64,000 nucleotides of DNA from Mycoplasma sp. Bg2. Its GTDB lineage: Bacteria > Bacillota_I > Bacilli_A > Mycoplasmatales > Hepatoplasmataceae. Below the pieces are notes generated by a model. It was not told the DNA's origin and searched no databases. It saw nothing but the letters and a program-made list of their open reading frames with translations. Below are positions 1 to 10,997 of the stretch, one piece after another (positions within the stretch are counted from its first letter, which is position 1; every line of letters begins with the position of its first letter). The position numbers were made by a program, and so were the translations under genes. The stretch spans positions 62,001 to 126,000 of the forward strand of contig LSMY01000003.1 of the NCBI GenBank assembly GCA_001641225.1. Direction: 5' to 3'.

Positions 1-551
1 GTAACAAAGAATCATTCCGTCACCAAATGGATACGAATCTCTTTTGTGGAATTAACCTTAAAAAAGAAAATATCTTTATTCCAGATGGGCTAAGTGCTCA
101 TCCTTGTGAAGAAGCGAAAGCTTATGAAGCTAAAATTAATAAAGCTGGCGGAATAGATCTGCAATATATTAGTTTAGGAGCTAATGGTCACATGGCTTAT
201 GATGAACCAGGAACACCATTAGATTCCCTAACTCATGTTACAGAACTAAATCCAAAAACTAGAGATGTGCTTGTTGCACAAGGAAAATTTGCTTCACTAG
301 ATGAAACTCCAACTCAGGCAATTACTGTTGGAGTCCAAACAATCATGAATTTTAAACAAATGTTTATGATTGCTATTGGAGAAAATAAACGTGTTCCTGC
401 AAAATGAATGCTTGAAGGCCCAGTTTGCACTGAAGTTCCTTCTTCTAAACTGCAAGAACATCCAAATACAGTTTATATCCTTGACAGCGCTGCGGCAGCA
501 GACCTTGACTTAAGTAAATTTGATGTTACTGATTTTAGAGGATCAAAATAA
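1..551 (+). CDS. nagB: Glucosamine-6-phosphate deaminase, 5' end outside window
   Basis: Converts glucosamine-6-phosphate to fructose-6-phosphate and ammonia, in the cytoplasm. The reading frame is open from base 3, so the start codon lies upstream of the window. Visible family marks are LGANGHMAYDEPGTP, corresponding to the conserved GxDGHIAFNEPG catalytic segment, and a C-terminal stretch around EGPVCTEVPSS. The TGA at 406-408 (PAKWMLEG) is read as Trp. The stop TAA at 549-551 is two bases before the next ATG, so this gene and nagA form a compact operon for N-acetylglucosamine use. About 183 codons are visible; the family is usually near 240 residues, so roughly a quarter is missing from view. 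Confidence 0.93.
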
Positions 552-553
552 AA

Positions 554-1678
554 ATGATTCTAGAAGGTTATAGTAAACAAGAAAAACCAATTAAAGTTAC
601 GATCGAAGGAAAAAAAATTGTTAAAGTAGAAGAGCTTGATTCTACTGAAGAAAATCATTATATCCTACCTGGATTTATTGATATTCATACCCATGGGGGT
701 TACGGAACGGATTTTATGGATGCTTCTGTTGATCAAACAACTAAGTATCTAAAAAATCTACCTGCCGAAGGAACAACTTCAATTTATCATACGTCTGTTA
801 CAGATACGGATGAACATATTGATCTTGCGCTTGAAAATGTTATTCAATTTATTGAAAAACCTCCTAAAAATATGACCAGAATTTTAGGAATACATTTAGA
901 AGGGGTCTTCATTAATCCTGCTAAAAAAGGTGCACATGATCCAAGTCTATTGCGCCCATTAACAACAGGAGAACTTGATCACTTAATAAAAGTTTCTAAA
1001 AACCATATCAAAATAGTTACCTATGCTCCGGAACTTGTTCCAGTATCTGTAACTAGATATATGCACAGTAAAGGAATTATTGCTTCTGCTGGACATACAA
1101 TGGCTGATTTTGATACAATTAATCGTCATGCCAAGTATGGCCTAAATAAGTTAACCCATTTGTATAATGCAATGCTTCCTCCAGTAAATAAAAGAGAAAA
1201 TGGGGCTAGTTTAGCTGCCTTTCTTACTGAAGGAATGTATACTGAAATAATTGCTGATGGAGTTCATGTAACCCCACCCGCAGTAACACTTGCTTATCGA
1301 AATGTTCCTAAAGATAAAATGCTTTTAATTACTGATTCAACAAGTCCAAAAGGGATGCCTGATGGAGATAATTACAAACTTGGTGGATTAAAAATAATTA
1401 AAAAAGGAAACACAATTTATCTTGAAGATATGACATCAATTGCTGGTTCAATCTCAGCAATGATTGATAACTTTAGAAATTATATTAATTTTACCGGTGC
1501 CTCTATTGAAGAAGCCTCAGATGCTACTTCAATAAATCAAGCAAAACTATTAGGGCTTGAGGAAAAATTAGGAAAAATTGCTCCTAATTATGAAGCCGAC
1601 ATTCTAATTCTCGATAAAGAGACATTAGAAATTGAAGAAACTATTTGTTTGGGAGAAATCGCTTACAAACAGTATTAG
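554..1678 (+). CDS. nagA: N-acetylglucosamine-6-phosphate deacetylase
   Basis: Removes the acetyl group from GlcNAc-6-phosphate, feeding glucosamine-6-phosphate to the nagB product encoded just upstream. It is 374 aa, the normal family length. Amidohydrolase-fold marks are visible: HTHGG metal-binding motif near residue 45, HLEGVFINPAKKGAH (catalytic Glu), GHTMADF, HLYNAM and LLITDS with the catalytic Asp. ATG at 554 follows the nagB stop by two bases and no separate ribosome-binding site is obvious, consistent with translational coupling. A terminator hairpin follows within 10 bases of the stop, so the operon ends here. Confidence 0.95.
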   Translation: MILEGYSKQEKPIKVTIEGKKIVKVEELDSTEENHYILPGFIDIHTHGGYGTDFMDASVDQTTKYLKNLPAEGTTSIYHTSVTDTDEHIDLALENVIQFIEKPPKNMTRILGIHLEGVFINPAKKGAHDPSLLRPLTTGELDHLIKVSKNHIKIVTYAPELVPVSVTRYMHSKGIIASAGHTMADFDTINRHAKYGLNKLTHLYNAMLPPVNKRENGASLAAFLTEGMYTEIIADGVHVTPPAVTLAYRNVPKDKMLLITDSTSPKGMPDGDNYKLGGLKIIKKGNTIYLEDMTSIAGSISAMIDNFRNYINFTGASIEEASDATSINQAKLLGLEEKLGKIAPNYEADILILDKETLEIEETICLGEIAYKQY

Positions 1679-1685
1679 AAATATT

Positions 1686-1716
1686 AAAAGTAGGAATTCG
1701 TTCCTACTTTTTCTTT
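1686..1716 (+). terminator. Rho-independent terminator after nagA
   Basis: The stem AAGTAGGAA / TTCCTACTT closes on a TTCG tetraloop and is followed by a T-rich run. It separates nagBA from mnmE. Confidence 0.88.
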
Positions 1717-1730
1717 TGCAAATTTAGCAT

Positions 1731-1736
1731 TATAAT
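1731..1736 (+). promoter_or_regulatory. -10 box of mnmE, near-leaderless start
   Basis: A perfect TATAAT ends eight bases before the mnmE ATG. Transcription would therefore start at or within about two bases of the start codon. No -35 consensus is evident and no Shine-Dalgarno sequence fits between the two. Confidence 0.7.
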
Positions 1737-1744
1737 TAAAGATA

Positions 1745-3076
1745 ATGGAAACAATTTATTCACTTGTCACCCTCCCTATAAATCAAAATGTTGCGATTAT
1801 CCGGATTTCTGGACCAGAAACATTTTTTGTGGTGGAAAAAATCTTTAAAGATAAAATTACACTTGGACATGACCAAGTGCAATACCAAAAAATCTATGAT
1901 GAAAATAATGAATACATTGATGAAGGATTAGTTCTTTCTTTTATAGGACCAAATTCTTTTACAGGAGAAGATGTTGTAGAACTACAATTTCATGGCTCTT
2001 TATTTGTAGTAAAAAAAATAATAAGTATGCTTGTTGCTTTTGACTTAAAACAAGCTGAACCAGGTGAATTCATGAAACAAGCATTCATGAATAATAAAAT
2101 GGATTTAAGCCAAACTGAAGCAATTAACACTTTGATTCTTACTAAAAATAAAGATCTTGCTAAATTAGCAACAGAAAATATTAATGGAAAAGAATCAAAG
2201 GTAATTCATAATATTATTAAAAAATTAGGAGAAGTGCTTGCTAATATTCAAATCTTAATTGACTATCCAGAAAATGAAGATTTACCACAATATAATTTAG
2301 CTCTAATTAATAAAAACTTAAAAAAATACATTATTTCTTTTGAAAAAATGATTGATGATTCAAAAAGACTAATTAAAGTTTCAAGAGGAATTAAAGTTGC
2401 CCTTGTTGGGGAAACAAATGTTGGGAAATCAACACTTTTAAATACACTTTTAAAAGAAGACCGGGCTATTGTTTCTGCAATTGAAGGAACAACAAGAGAT
2501 GTAATTGAAAAAGATTTATATCTTAATGGAATTTGCTTAACACTTCAAGATACTGCAGGAATAAGAGCAACAACTGATGAAATTGAAAAAGAAGGAATTA
2601 GTCGGACTAATAAAACAATTAAACAAGCAGATATTGTAATAAAATTGCTCGATGGTAAAAAGGATTTAAAAAAGGAAACAAGTGCACTTGCTTACATTAA
2701 TAAACTAAATCCAAATACTATTGATGTAATTACCAAAGGTGATCTAAAAAGTCATAAAGGTTATATAACTATTAGTGCCCTTAAAAATAATATTGAAGAA
2801 TTATTGCAAGCTCTAGAGTTAAATATAAAAACTAACTTTTTTGATCTTAGTCAAAATAGTGATTCTTTACTTGTAACCCAGAATCAAATTGATCAATTTA
2901 GTGATGCTTTAACTCATCTTAAATCTGGATCAGAAATGATTAGTGTTGGGCATAGTGCAGATATTATTATGTTTGAACTAGAACAAACTTTAAAAATTAT
3001 TGGAAATATTATTGGACTTGAAGTAGACCAAGATTATATGATCAGTCTTTTTGCCACATTTTGTGTTGGCAAATAA
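1745..3076 (+). CDS. mnmE: tRNA uridine-5-carboxymethylaminomethyl modification GTPase MnmE
   Basis: With MnmG it installs the carboxymethylaminomethyl group on U34 of certain tRNAs. It is 443 aa, a full-length protein. The N-terminal folate-binding region (about residues 1-115) carries RISGP and the segment FxGEDVVELQFHG. The inserted G domain has Walker A GETNVGKST at 222-230, EGTTRD, and DTAGIR at 269-274; the G4 motif reads TKGD rather than NKxD. The C-terminus is FCVGK, with the conserved catalytic Cys at 440. It stands alone between two terminators. Confidence 0.96.
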   Translation: METIYSLVTLPINQNVAIIRISGPETFFVVEKIFKDKITLGHDQVQYQKIYDENNEYIDEGLVLSFIGPNSFTGEDVVELQFHGSLFVVKKIISMLVAFDLKQAEPGEFMKQAFMNNKMDLSQTEAINTLILTKNKDLAKLATENINGKESKVIHNIIKKLGEVLANIQILIDYPENEDLPQYNLALINKNLKKYIISFEKMIDDSKRLIKVSRGIKVALVGETNVGKSTLLNTLLKEDRAIVSAIEGTTRDVIEKDLYLNGICLTLQDTAGIRATTDEIEKEGISRTNKTIKQADIVIKLLDGKKDLKKETSALAYINKLNPNTIDVITKGDLKSHKGYITISALKNNIEELLQALELNIKTNFFDLSQNSDSLLVTQNQIDQFSDALTHLKSGSEMISVGHSADIIMFELEQTLKIIGNIIGLEVDQDYMISLFATFCVGK

Positions 3077-3108
3077 CCCTATTTTTCTTAATAAATAGGG
3101 CTATTTTT
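3077..3108 (+). terminator. Rho-independent terminator after mnmE
   Basis: The inverted repeat CCCTATTT / AAATAGGG begins immediately after the mnmE stop codon and is followed by CTATTTTTA. Confidence 0.85.
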
Positions 3109-3156
3109 AGGATTTTAACCCATTTTTCTCTACCTTTTTTTATCATAATATTTTGA

Positions 3157-3293
3157 TATAATATTAAGAATATTAATAAAATTAAGCTACAGGACTAATA
3201 AATTTATAATTTACTAATATAGAATGTATAAAAATATATAAATATTTATATATGAACGATATATTAAAGATATAAAAAATAGAGGCGGTCTAT
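3157..3293 (+). promoter_or_regulatory. Promoter and 5' leader of the nucleoside ABC operon
   Basis: TATAAT at 3157-3162 is the best -10 box. It is followed by an untranslated leader of roughly 125 bases, long for this window, and then AGAGGCGG as a ribosome-binding site just before ATG 3294. The leader contains an AT-only inverted repeat around 3236-3254 (ATATAAATATTTATAT). I looked for purine-riboswitch core sequences because of the transporter's expected substrate and did not find them. Confidence 0.5.
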
Positions 3294-5603
3294 ATGGTAG
3301 CAAAGAAAGACATTTCCCAACCAAAAGATAATTTGTTGCAACAACAAAATGATTCTATCTTGGAATTGCGGAATATTACAAAAACGTTTTTAAACGGTAA
3401 AATTATTGCAAACGATAACATTTCCTTGAATTTCACGCGTAATGAAATTCATGCCTTGGTAGGGGAAAACGGCTCTGGAAAAACAACACTAATGAATATT
3501 ATTTTTGGACTTTACAAAGAGGACGAAGGTGATATTTTTCTTAACGGAAAAAAAGTGGATATGTATACATCCGGAGCTGCAAGAAAATACAAAATTGGAA
3601 TGGTTCATCAACATTTCCATCTTGTGGACAGATTTAGTGTATTAGAAAATATTATTTTAGGTCAAGAACAACCTGAACTTGAAGCTGAATATACTGAACG
3701 GACAATAACAGCGATGCATGATTTTCATGATGCTTACGATGAATTGAAAGCACAGAAAAATTATTCATTACCAATTAAAAAAGAATTAGATGCACTTGAA
3801 GTTGCATTATTTAAGAAAACAGAAAAAGAAATTAAACTAGCAGAAAAAATTGAACTTGTAGTTGAAAATATTAAGAGTGCAAAAGGTCAATTTGATAAAA
3901 ATAAACAATTGTCACTTGTTGAACTTGAAGATAAATTAGAAAATACTACAAAGGAAGATAAAAAAAATACTCTGCTTAAAAAAATTAATTCTCTTAAATT
4001 AAAAAAAGAACCCAAAAATATTGTTGAACTTAAAGGTAAAAGAGATGCCCTTATCAAAGCAAAAGATAATTTAAGTGAAGAAATTATTAAAGATAATTTT
4101 TCCTTAAATGAACAATATCGAGCTAATCTAAAAGAAGCTGCAGTTATTAAAGCAAAAGTTGATTACCTACATGCTAAAACTGAAGTTGAATCACAAATCA
4201 TTATTAAAAAAGGAATTGTTTCTTATGCTAACGCAAGAAAAAGATTTGATTGAATTTGTGATCAATATAATATTGAATTAAATCCAAAAACACTTGCAGG
4301 AAAATTATCTGTTGGTAGAAGACAAATGGTGGAAATCCTTAAAGTTCTTTGGGAACCCAAAGATCTAATTGTTTTTGATGAACCAACAGCTACACTTTCT
4401 GTAAATGAAATTGCTTCTTTAATGAAAACAATTAAAGCATTGCAAAAAGAAGGAAAAACAATTATCTTTATTTCTCACAAATTGCAAGAAGTAAAACAAA
4501 TTGCTGATCGTGTTTCTATTCTCCGTAAGGGAATTTTAATGGGAACTCATCAAAATACAAAAGCCTTAAGTACTGCTACAATGGCAAAAGAAATGATTGG
4601 GAAAAATATTCAACTTAAATATCCTAAAAGAACAGTTGCTAAAAATCCAATTTTTAAAGTTGAAAATCTTACCTTTGAAGCAGATTCAGGATTTATTGCA
4701 GTAAGAAATGTTAACTTTGAAATCAACGAAGGAGAAATTTTTGGACTTGCTGGTATTGAGGGTAATGGTCAAGAAGAAGTAATTGCTGTTGTTACTGGGC
4801 TAGAAGCTCCAACAGTTGGAAAAATTACTTTCGAAGATGACGTGCTTGCTTCAGCAAGTGGAGCCTTAAAAGACTTTATGCCAATTAGAGCAAGAAATAA
4901 ATTTATTTCTCATATTCCAATTGACCGCGCAAAACATGGAATGGTATCTGAAAGAGATCTTAATTTTAATACAATTATTTCAACTTATGAAACTCCTGGA
5001 GTTTCTAGTTGATGGATGTCTAAAAAAGATCAAACTGCAAAAGATAATTTAGCTTTAAATGCTTCAGAAATTGCTCATTTAAAACAAAGCTACAAACAAG
5101 CTAAAAGTGCAAATGATTTAAGAGCAATGAAACTAATTGATAAAAACATTGAAATACTTAAAAGAAAACAAGCTGATTTCCTAAAACATCTTCCAGGTAA
5201 ATCACTTACAATTGATTACAAAGCAGTTGATGATATTACAACAAGAAATATTAAAGAAGGAAATATTGATGGAGCTTATGAAAATTCTATTTTAATTAGA
5301 AACCTTTCAGGAGGAAATCAACAAAAATTTGTAGTTCAAAGAGAACTTGCAAAAGAACATAAATTACTTGTTGCTGGTCACCCAACTCGGGGACTTGATA
5401 TTAGTGCAATTGATCACATCTATACTAATATGATTAAATCAGCTCCAGGGAAAGCTACTTTATTATATTCACTTGAAATTAATGAATTAATGGCAGTTTG
5501 TGATCGGATTGCAATTATGTATAAAGGAAAAATTGTAGATATTATAGATCCAAAACAAACTGCATGAAGTGTAGTTTCTAAAATGATGATTGGGGAGGTC
5601 TAG
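3294..5603 (+). CDS. Nucleoside (BMP/PnrA-type) ABC importer, ATP-binding subunit with two nucleotide-binding domains
   Basis: This subunit powers uptake by the two downstream permeases. It is 769 aa, far above the roughly 510 aa usual for the RbsA/YufO-like family. NBD1 has Walker A GENGSGKTT (57-65), Q-loop MVHQHFHLVDR, signature LSVGRRQ (338-344) and Walker B LIVFDEPTATLS. NBD2 has the degenerate Walker A GIEGNGQEE typical of this family's second domain, signature LSGGNQQ (671-677) and PTRGLD. The extra length lies in two charged, probably helical insertions: about 180 residues in NBD1 (127-305) and about 75 in NBD2 (575-650). Internal TGA codons at 4251 and 5010 are Trp. Confidence 0.9.
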
Positions 5604-5604
5604 A

Positions 5605-7287
5605 ATGATTGCGGCAAATGATTTTACAAATGTAAAAATAGTTACCAAAGCCGGGGAACGTCCTGATAAATCAATTGTTACTGAAAAAGGACTTTGATCA
5701 GTAATTATTGTTATTGGAGTAATCTTTCTATCAATACTATTGGTAGCAGCTATTGCGCCTACTGATTTAGGACAATTTTTATATTTATTATTTTTAACTC
5801 CAATAAATTCTTTTTCAAATTTTGGTAACTTTTTAGGCCAATTAGCTTGATTAATTATTATTGGACTATCCTTACTTGTGTCCTTTAGGGTCGGAGTATT
5901 TAATATTGGAGCCTGTGCTCAATTCATGGGTGGTGCCATGGTTGGTTATACTGTTGCACTTAGTTTTGGCGGTCCAGGAGCAATTGGTGTAATTCTTGTT
6001 CTAGCTTCTGCTATTGCAGCAGGGGCACTTATTGGATGAGTTATTGCTAAATTTAAAACAGTTTTTGGAATTCATGAAGTTTTAACTTCAATTATGTTTA
6101 ACTGAATTATTTTCTATTTAGTGTTATTTTTAACACAACAAGGGAATGTTGCTTTCTTTGATACAAATGGAGATTTAATTCCTGATCAAGTTACAAGTAA
6201 TGGCCTAAGATGAGAAGGAGCAAATGCTTTCTTTGGCGGATCACTTTACTTTAATTATGGTGTTCCCATTGCTATTATTTTAATTGTTGTTTTTTGATTT
6301 TTATACAAAAAAACAACTTGAGGTTATAAACAAGATATCTTAGGATCAAATATTACTGTTGGTGATTATGTTGGAATAAATAAAGATAGAGAATGAGAAA
6401 AATCTATTGCAATTTCTGGGGGACTTGCTGGTCTCGCTGGAGTAATTTATTATCTAAGTATTATTGGAAATGTTAATGTTACAATTCTTGCTGATTTACC
6501 AACTCAAGCCTTTTTAGGAATTACAATTGCCCTTCTTGGATTTTGTAATCCAATTGGAATTATCTTTTCATCAATTCTAATTGCTTATCTAACTTCATCA
6601 CTTGAAATGGTTTATGGGCTATTGGATATGGATATTATTAATTTCATTATGGCAATGCTTATTTTACTAATTGCAATGGTTAATTACTTTGTTATTGTAA
6701 GACCACAAGAAAAATGGTTTAAAGGTAATAGTGCTGTGGTGCCATGAGAGGAACATGAAATAGATGTTCCACATTATTCAAAATATGTTAGTTTAATTCA
6801 AGACAATTTAAATTACAGTGTCTATGATATTAATGAAGCAAAATCATTTATTGGATATTATGAAAAACAAATTGATTTTTTAAATCAACAATTTAATAAT
6901 GAGTTAGAAAATAATCTTCCAACTAGTGCAAATGTGAAAACTTTCAAAGTTAAAAAAGATAAAAAAATTGCAAACTTAAAAAAACACATAGTTAAAGAAC
7001 AAAAAAGAATTGAAGTTATTTCTAAAAAACTTGTTAATAAAAATCAAAAATTATATGAAAAACATTTAAAAATTGTTTGAAAAGAAGAACAAAAAAGACT
7101 TGTTACTATTCAAGAACAAACTGAAGAAATAGAATTTAAAGCGTGAGCAGAACAAGAAAAAATTGGTAGTGCTGCTTTAAAATTGTTAGTTGAAGAAAAA
7201 GAACTAGCAATTAAACATCAACAATTTTTAAGAGAAAAAGAGGAAATGAAAACCTCTGAGATAACTAGAGAGGAGATGATGAAATAA
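5605..7287 (+). CDS. Nucleoside ABC importer permease 1 (YufP-like) with long cytoplasmic tail
   Basis: Membrane-spanning subunit, 560 aa, starting one base after the ATPase stop. Residues 1-365 form the permease core, with many hydrophobic helices and family-like segments such as GVFNIGACAQFMGG, LGSNITVGDYVGINKDREWEKSIAISGGLAGLAG and FLGITIALLGFCNP. The remaining roughly 190 residues are hydrophilic, rich in Lys, Glu and Gln and likely coiled-coil, a tail that bacterial relatives of about 350 aa lack. About 14 TGA codons are read as Trp, which conceals the gene under the standard code. It overlaps permease 2 by one base (TAATG). Confidence 0.88.
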
Positions 7288-8225
7288 TGACTTTCTTATT
7301 AATATTTTTAGCATTATTTGCTACATTTATGTTAGCTTCATTAGCAGCATTAGTTTCAGAAAAATCTGGAACAGTTAATATTGCGATTGAAGGAGGAATG
7401 GTAATTGGTGGTTGTTCATTTTTAATCTTCTTAAATACATTTGAAAATTGTTTGGGACTTCCTGGAGATATTATTCCAGTATTGCTTGCTTTACTTATTA
7501 CTATGGGTCTATTAATGATCTGAAATGTAGTTTTAGGATTTGCAACAATAACAATGCTTGGAGACCATATTATTGCAGGAACTGCACTTAATTTACTAGC
7601 ACCTGTTATTGCTTTGGCTCTTGGAATAACACTTTATTCAAAAACTACTTTATTTCCATATTTAAGTGGTTCTATTCCACGTCATGTGTCATCTGATGCA
7701 GGCTGATCTTCATTAGGGCAATGAGAATATTTAGGAATAATTTTAGTTTTATTAGTAATTGCTTTTGTAATAATTTCAATTTTACTTTATTGAACTAAAT
7801 GAGGATTAAGATTACAAGCAGCAGGAGAAAATCCTTATGCGCTTGAAACAGCAGGGATTTCTGTTACTAAAACAAGATATAGTTCATTACTTCTTGTTGG
7901 AATGTTAACAGCAATAAGTTCTATGGCAATTGTAATAGTTTATGAAAATACATATATTACATCAGTATATGGTTATGGATATATTTCATTTGGAATTCTA
8001 ATTTTTGGAGGATGAAAAATGAAAGGAATTACTATTGGTTCATTTATCATTGCAATAGTTATGGCACTTGCAATACGTTGAACTTCAATGGGTTATTCTG
8101 GAGAAACTGCATACTTCATTCACATGATTCCATTTATTCTACCATTAGTATTCTTGATGATCTTTAAATCAAGAACCGGTCCTAGTGCGGCAGGAAAAGC
8201 CTTTAGAAAAGATTTAAGAGAATAG
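7287..8225 (+). CDS. Nucleoside ABC importer permease 2 (YufQ-like)
   Basis: Second permease of the importer, 312 aa, the usual length. The N-terminus LASLAALVSEKSGTVNIAIEGGMVIGG matches the conserved start of this permease family, and GLRLQAAGENPYALETAGISVTKTRY is its characteristic cytoplasmic loop. It is strongly hydrophobic throughout, with several TGA-encoded Trp. Its ATG overlaps the previous stop, so the two permeases are likely translated in a coupled manner. The binding-protein gene follows after 38 bases. Confidence 0.88.
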
Positions 8226-8263
8226 GCAAATGAGAAGAAAAGAAAGAAAGTTAGTGAGGTAAC

Positions 8264-10162
8264 ATGAAAAGAAAAAATAAACAAATTGTAAATTTTAGTG
8301 TTGTTGGTCTACTTGCTCTAGCAGTAGGGGGAGGAGCTTCATTTATGGCCTTTGGAGGGTCTGGTGGACAAACAACCAATGTCGCTTTTGTAGGAAATAA
8401 TGGGCAAAACTGGAATGACGGTGGGTTTAATACTAATTCCCATAATGCCATTACAGAATATACAGATAATAATGATAATGCTAAGTTCAAAACTGATTCA
8501 TATGGGGCTTATAGTAATGATGGGTCTACATATATGGATCCAACAATGAAAGCTTTTAATCAAGGAGATGACATAGTTGTTTCTTCTGGATTCAATTTTG
8601 CAGGTGCAATCATGGGATATGATGAATTTGAACCTGATGCAGAATATGGAGATCCTCCTATTGGTCATGTTGAGGGAGTTTATGGAGACCCAGTCCCCGG
8701 AAGTAATTATTCAGAAAATTATGGAGATAAACAAGTAGTTTTAGCTGATGATACATTACTTGCAGGACTTTATACAAATGCGGTTTCAATTAACTATATG
8801 TCTCAAGGGGGGGGATTTCTTGCGGGACTTGCTTCAGCAATGTATTCTACTGCTTGACAAATAAGTTCTCCTGTTGGTGAACACAATTTAACAAATGTTG
8901 TCACTTGTTATGGTGGATTAGATATTAATGTTAATTATGACTATATGTCTGGTTTTGAACAAGGAGTTAACTATTGAAACTATGCTGCTCTTGGATATGA
9001 CATAGCTGATCATACTGAACATTATGATAGTATTAATGATCAAGCATTGCCCAAAATTACAAGTCCCGGTGGAGATATAGCTACTGGTACCGAAGTTAAT
9101 TTATTAAATAATGGTGGTACATTAGTTGATAAAAATGGTAAAGCAATTGCTCCAATTGAAGTTGCAATTCCTGTTGGAGAAACAGCAGGTGGGCAACAAC
9201 ATACTATGTATTATTCATCAGATTCTTATAATGAATTTGATGCAAAAGATATTGATGGTGGGAATACTTTAGCTAATAATGAAGACGACAAAGATACTTA
9301 TTATAATAATTGAACTACTGGTGGATTTCCTACAACTGAAAGTGATGCTCCTGGTGTAGGGGCAAAAGATATTGCAGCATGAGGTACACAAGAAAATGTT
9401 GCTACTATATTTCCAATTGCTGGTGCTTCTACAATGTATACTTATCGCCAAATGCAATCTGGTAATACTCACGCTGGTAAAAATGGCCAACCTGGAATTA
9501 CTCAAGTAATTGGAGTTGATTCTGATGCAGTTGCAGGAGATCCTACTTCTGATGAATATATTTTAGGTTCAGCAACAAAAAACCTTGAAATGGGAATTCA
9601 ATACTCAGTTTGAGCTGCTGACTATAAACAAGGTGGGGCATACCAAGCAGTAGATATGTATGGTAATCCTGACCCAATTGATCCTTCAGATAATATTGAA
9701 GATTCAACTGACTTTATGATGCCATTGACTCCAGTAAATGAAGGTGATACAATAGGATGAAATTATAGTGCAGATGTAAACACTGATGTTGATGAAAACT
9801 GTGTTCCTATTACAGCAAATGATATCCCCGGTCAACAATTTACTGGAACTATTGATAATGGAGGAAGTTACTTTACTCCCGGTGCAGAAACAAATGGTAG
9901 TGAAGGTTATGAACTTGAAGATTCATTGGCTATAATAATTGAAGAATCTGGAATAGGTAATGATGAAATAACACTAAAAGATATTGCAGATGCAGCTGTT
10001 GCTGAAAACCCTGTAATTGAATATCATTCTCATAGTTTTTCAGAAAATTATGATGCTCCTTTTGATGGGGTAACAGTTACAAGAGATATTATGACAAATG
10101 CTAATTCAAACATGAGTCATTGAATGCTTAACTATAACTTAGATGCTATAGAACAATCATAA
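8264..10162 (+). CDS. BMP/PnrA-family substrate-binding protein, oversized and without a lipobox Cys
   Basis: Extracellular binding component of the preceding importer; PnrA/BmpA relatives bind purine nucleosides. It is 632 aa against about 350 normally. An N-terminal basic stretch and one hydrophobic segment (residues 9-31) form a signal anchor, but there is no cysteine there, so the usual lipid attachment is absent. Family-like segments are NVAFVGNNGQNWNDGGFN, GGLDINVNYDYMSGFEQGVNYW, IFPIAGASTMYTYRQ and QVIGVDSDAVAGD. Extra acidic, Asn/Gly/Asp-rich stretches lie between them, for example residues 260-350. GAGGTAAC precedes the ATG. It is the last gene of the operon, followed by a strong terminator. 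Confidence 0.85.
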
Positions 10163-10186
10163 TAATATTTAATAAAACATACTTTT

Positions 10187-10220
10187 AAAAATAAGTCTTG
10201 CTTAAAAGACTTATTTTTTT
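10187..10220 (+). terminator. Terminator ending the nucleoside ABC operon
   Basis: The stem ATAAGTCTT (10191-10199) / AAGACTTAT (10206-10214) closes a six-base loop and is followed by seven Ts. The last T is also the first base of the tatD -10 box. Confidence 0.92.
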
Positions 10221-10225
10221 ATAAT
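10220..10225 (+). promoter_or_regulatory. -10 box of tatD fused to the preceding terminator
   Basis: TATAAT begins on the final T of the terminator's U-tract. Six bases separate it from ATG 10232, implying a leaderless mRNA. Confidence 0.72.
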
Positions 10226-10231
10226 TAAAGT

Positions 10232-10996
10232 ATGAAGTTAATTGATACACATGCACATTTATTAGATGAATCCTATAAAGAACCAAAAATCATTTATGAT
10301 GAAACTGCTAAAAACATTTGATATCTTTTTAATATTGCTTTTGATGTTCCAAGTGCAAAAGAAGTAATAGAACGGTTTAAAGAATATCCTCAATTTTTTC
10401 CAGTAATTGGAATTCATCCTGCTTATACAACTGAAAATGACGATCTTCCTATTGCAGAAATTGAAGAACTAATTAGTTCTAAAATAAAAGCAATAGGAGA
10501 AATTGGTCTTGATTATTTTAGAGAACATAATAAAGATAACCAAAAACAAGCTTTTATTAAACAAATAAAATTAGCTAAAAAATATTATCTTCCCATTGTA
10601 GTTCATACAAGGGAATCACTTGAAGATACTTGAGAAATTATAAAACAATATCCTGACCAAAAATTTCTTTTGCACTCATGATCAGGAGATGTAGATTTAA
10701 CAAAAGAAATCATTGCTTTAAGAGATAATATTTGATTTTCTTATAATGGAATTACCACATTTAATAATGCTCAAAAACAAAGGGATACAATTAAATATAT
10801 TCCCTTAGATCGTTTACTGCTTGAAACCGACTGTCCCTTTTTGACACCAGTACCAAAAAGAGGAAAACCTAATGTTCCAGAATATGTTGAACTTGTTTTA
10901 AATTTTGTTGCAGATTTATTTTCTATGGATGTAGAAACACTTAATGAACAAGTAAATAAGAATGCCCAAGAATTTTACGGAGTTGATTTAAAATAA
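10232..10996 (+). CDS. tatD: TatD-family metal-dependent deoxyribonuclease
   Basis: Cytoplasmic nuclease of the TatD/YcfH amidohydrolase family, implicated in DNA processing. It is 254 aa, the normal length. Visible metal-site motifs are DTHAHLLD (residues 5-12), GIHP, AIGEIGLDY with its Glu, VVHTRES, LLHSWSG and LLLETDCPFLTP with the final Asp. Five TGA codons are Trp. It starts next to its -10 box without a leader and is followed after one base by rsmA, matching the common tatD-(rnmV)-rsmA order with rnmV missing. Confidence 0.93.
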
Positions 10997-10997
10997 A

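Noticed and set aside
3109..3293. Purine or deoxyguanosine riboswitch ahead of the nucleoside importer
   Set aside because: Related mollicutes carry such riboswitches, so I looked for the conserved three-way junction cores. TCTACC at 3129 stands alone, before the -10 box, without the other core strings or pairing arms.
8251..8490. Minus-strand reading frame over the start of the binding-protein gene
   Set aside because: It and all other minus-strand frames lie inside recognised + strand genes, lack family resemblance, and have no promoter-start arrangement.
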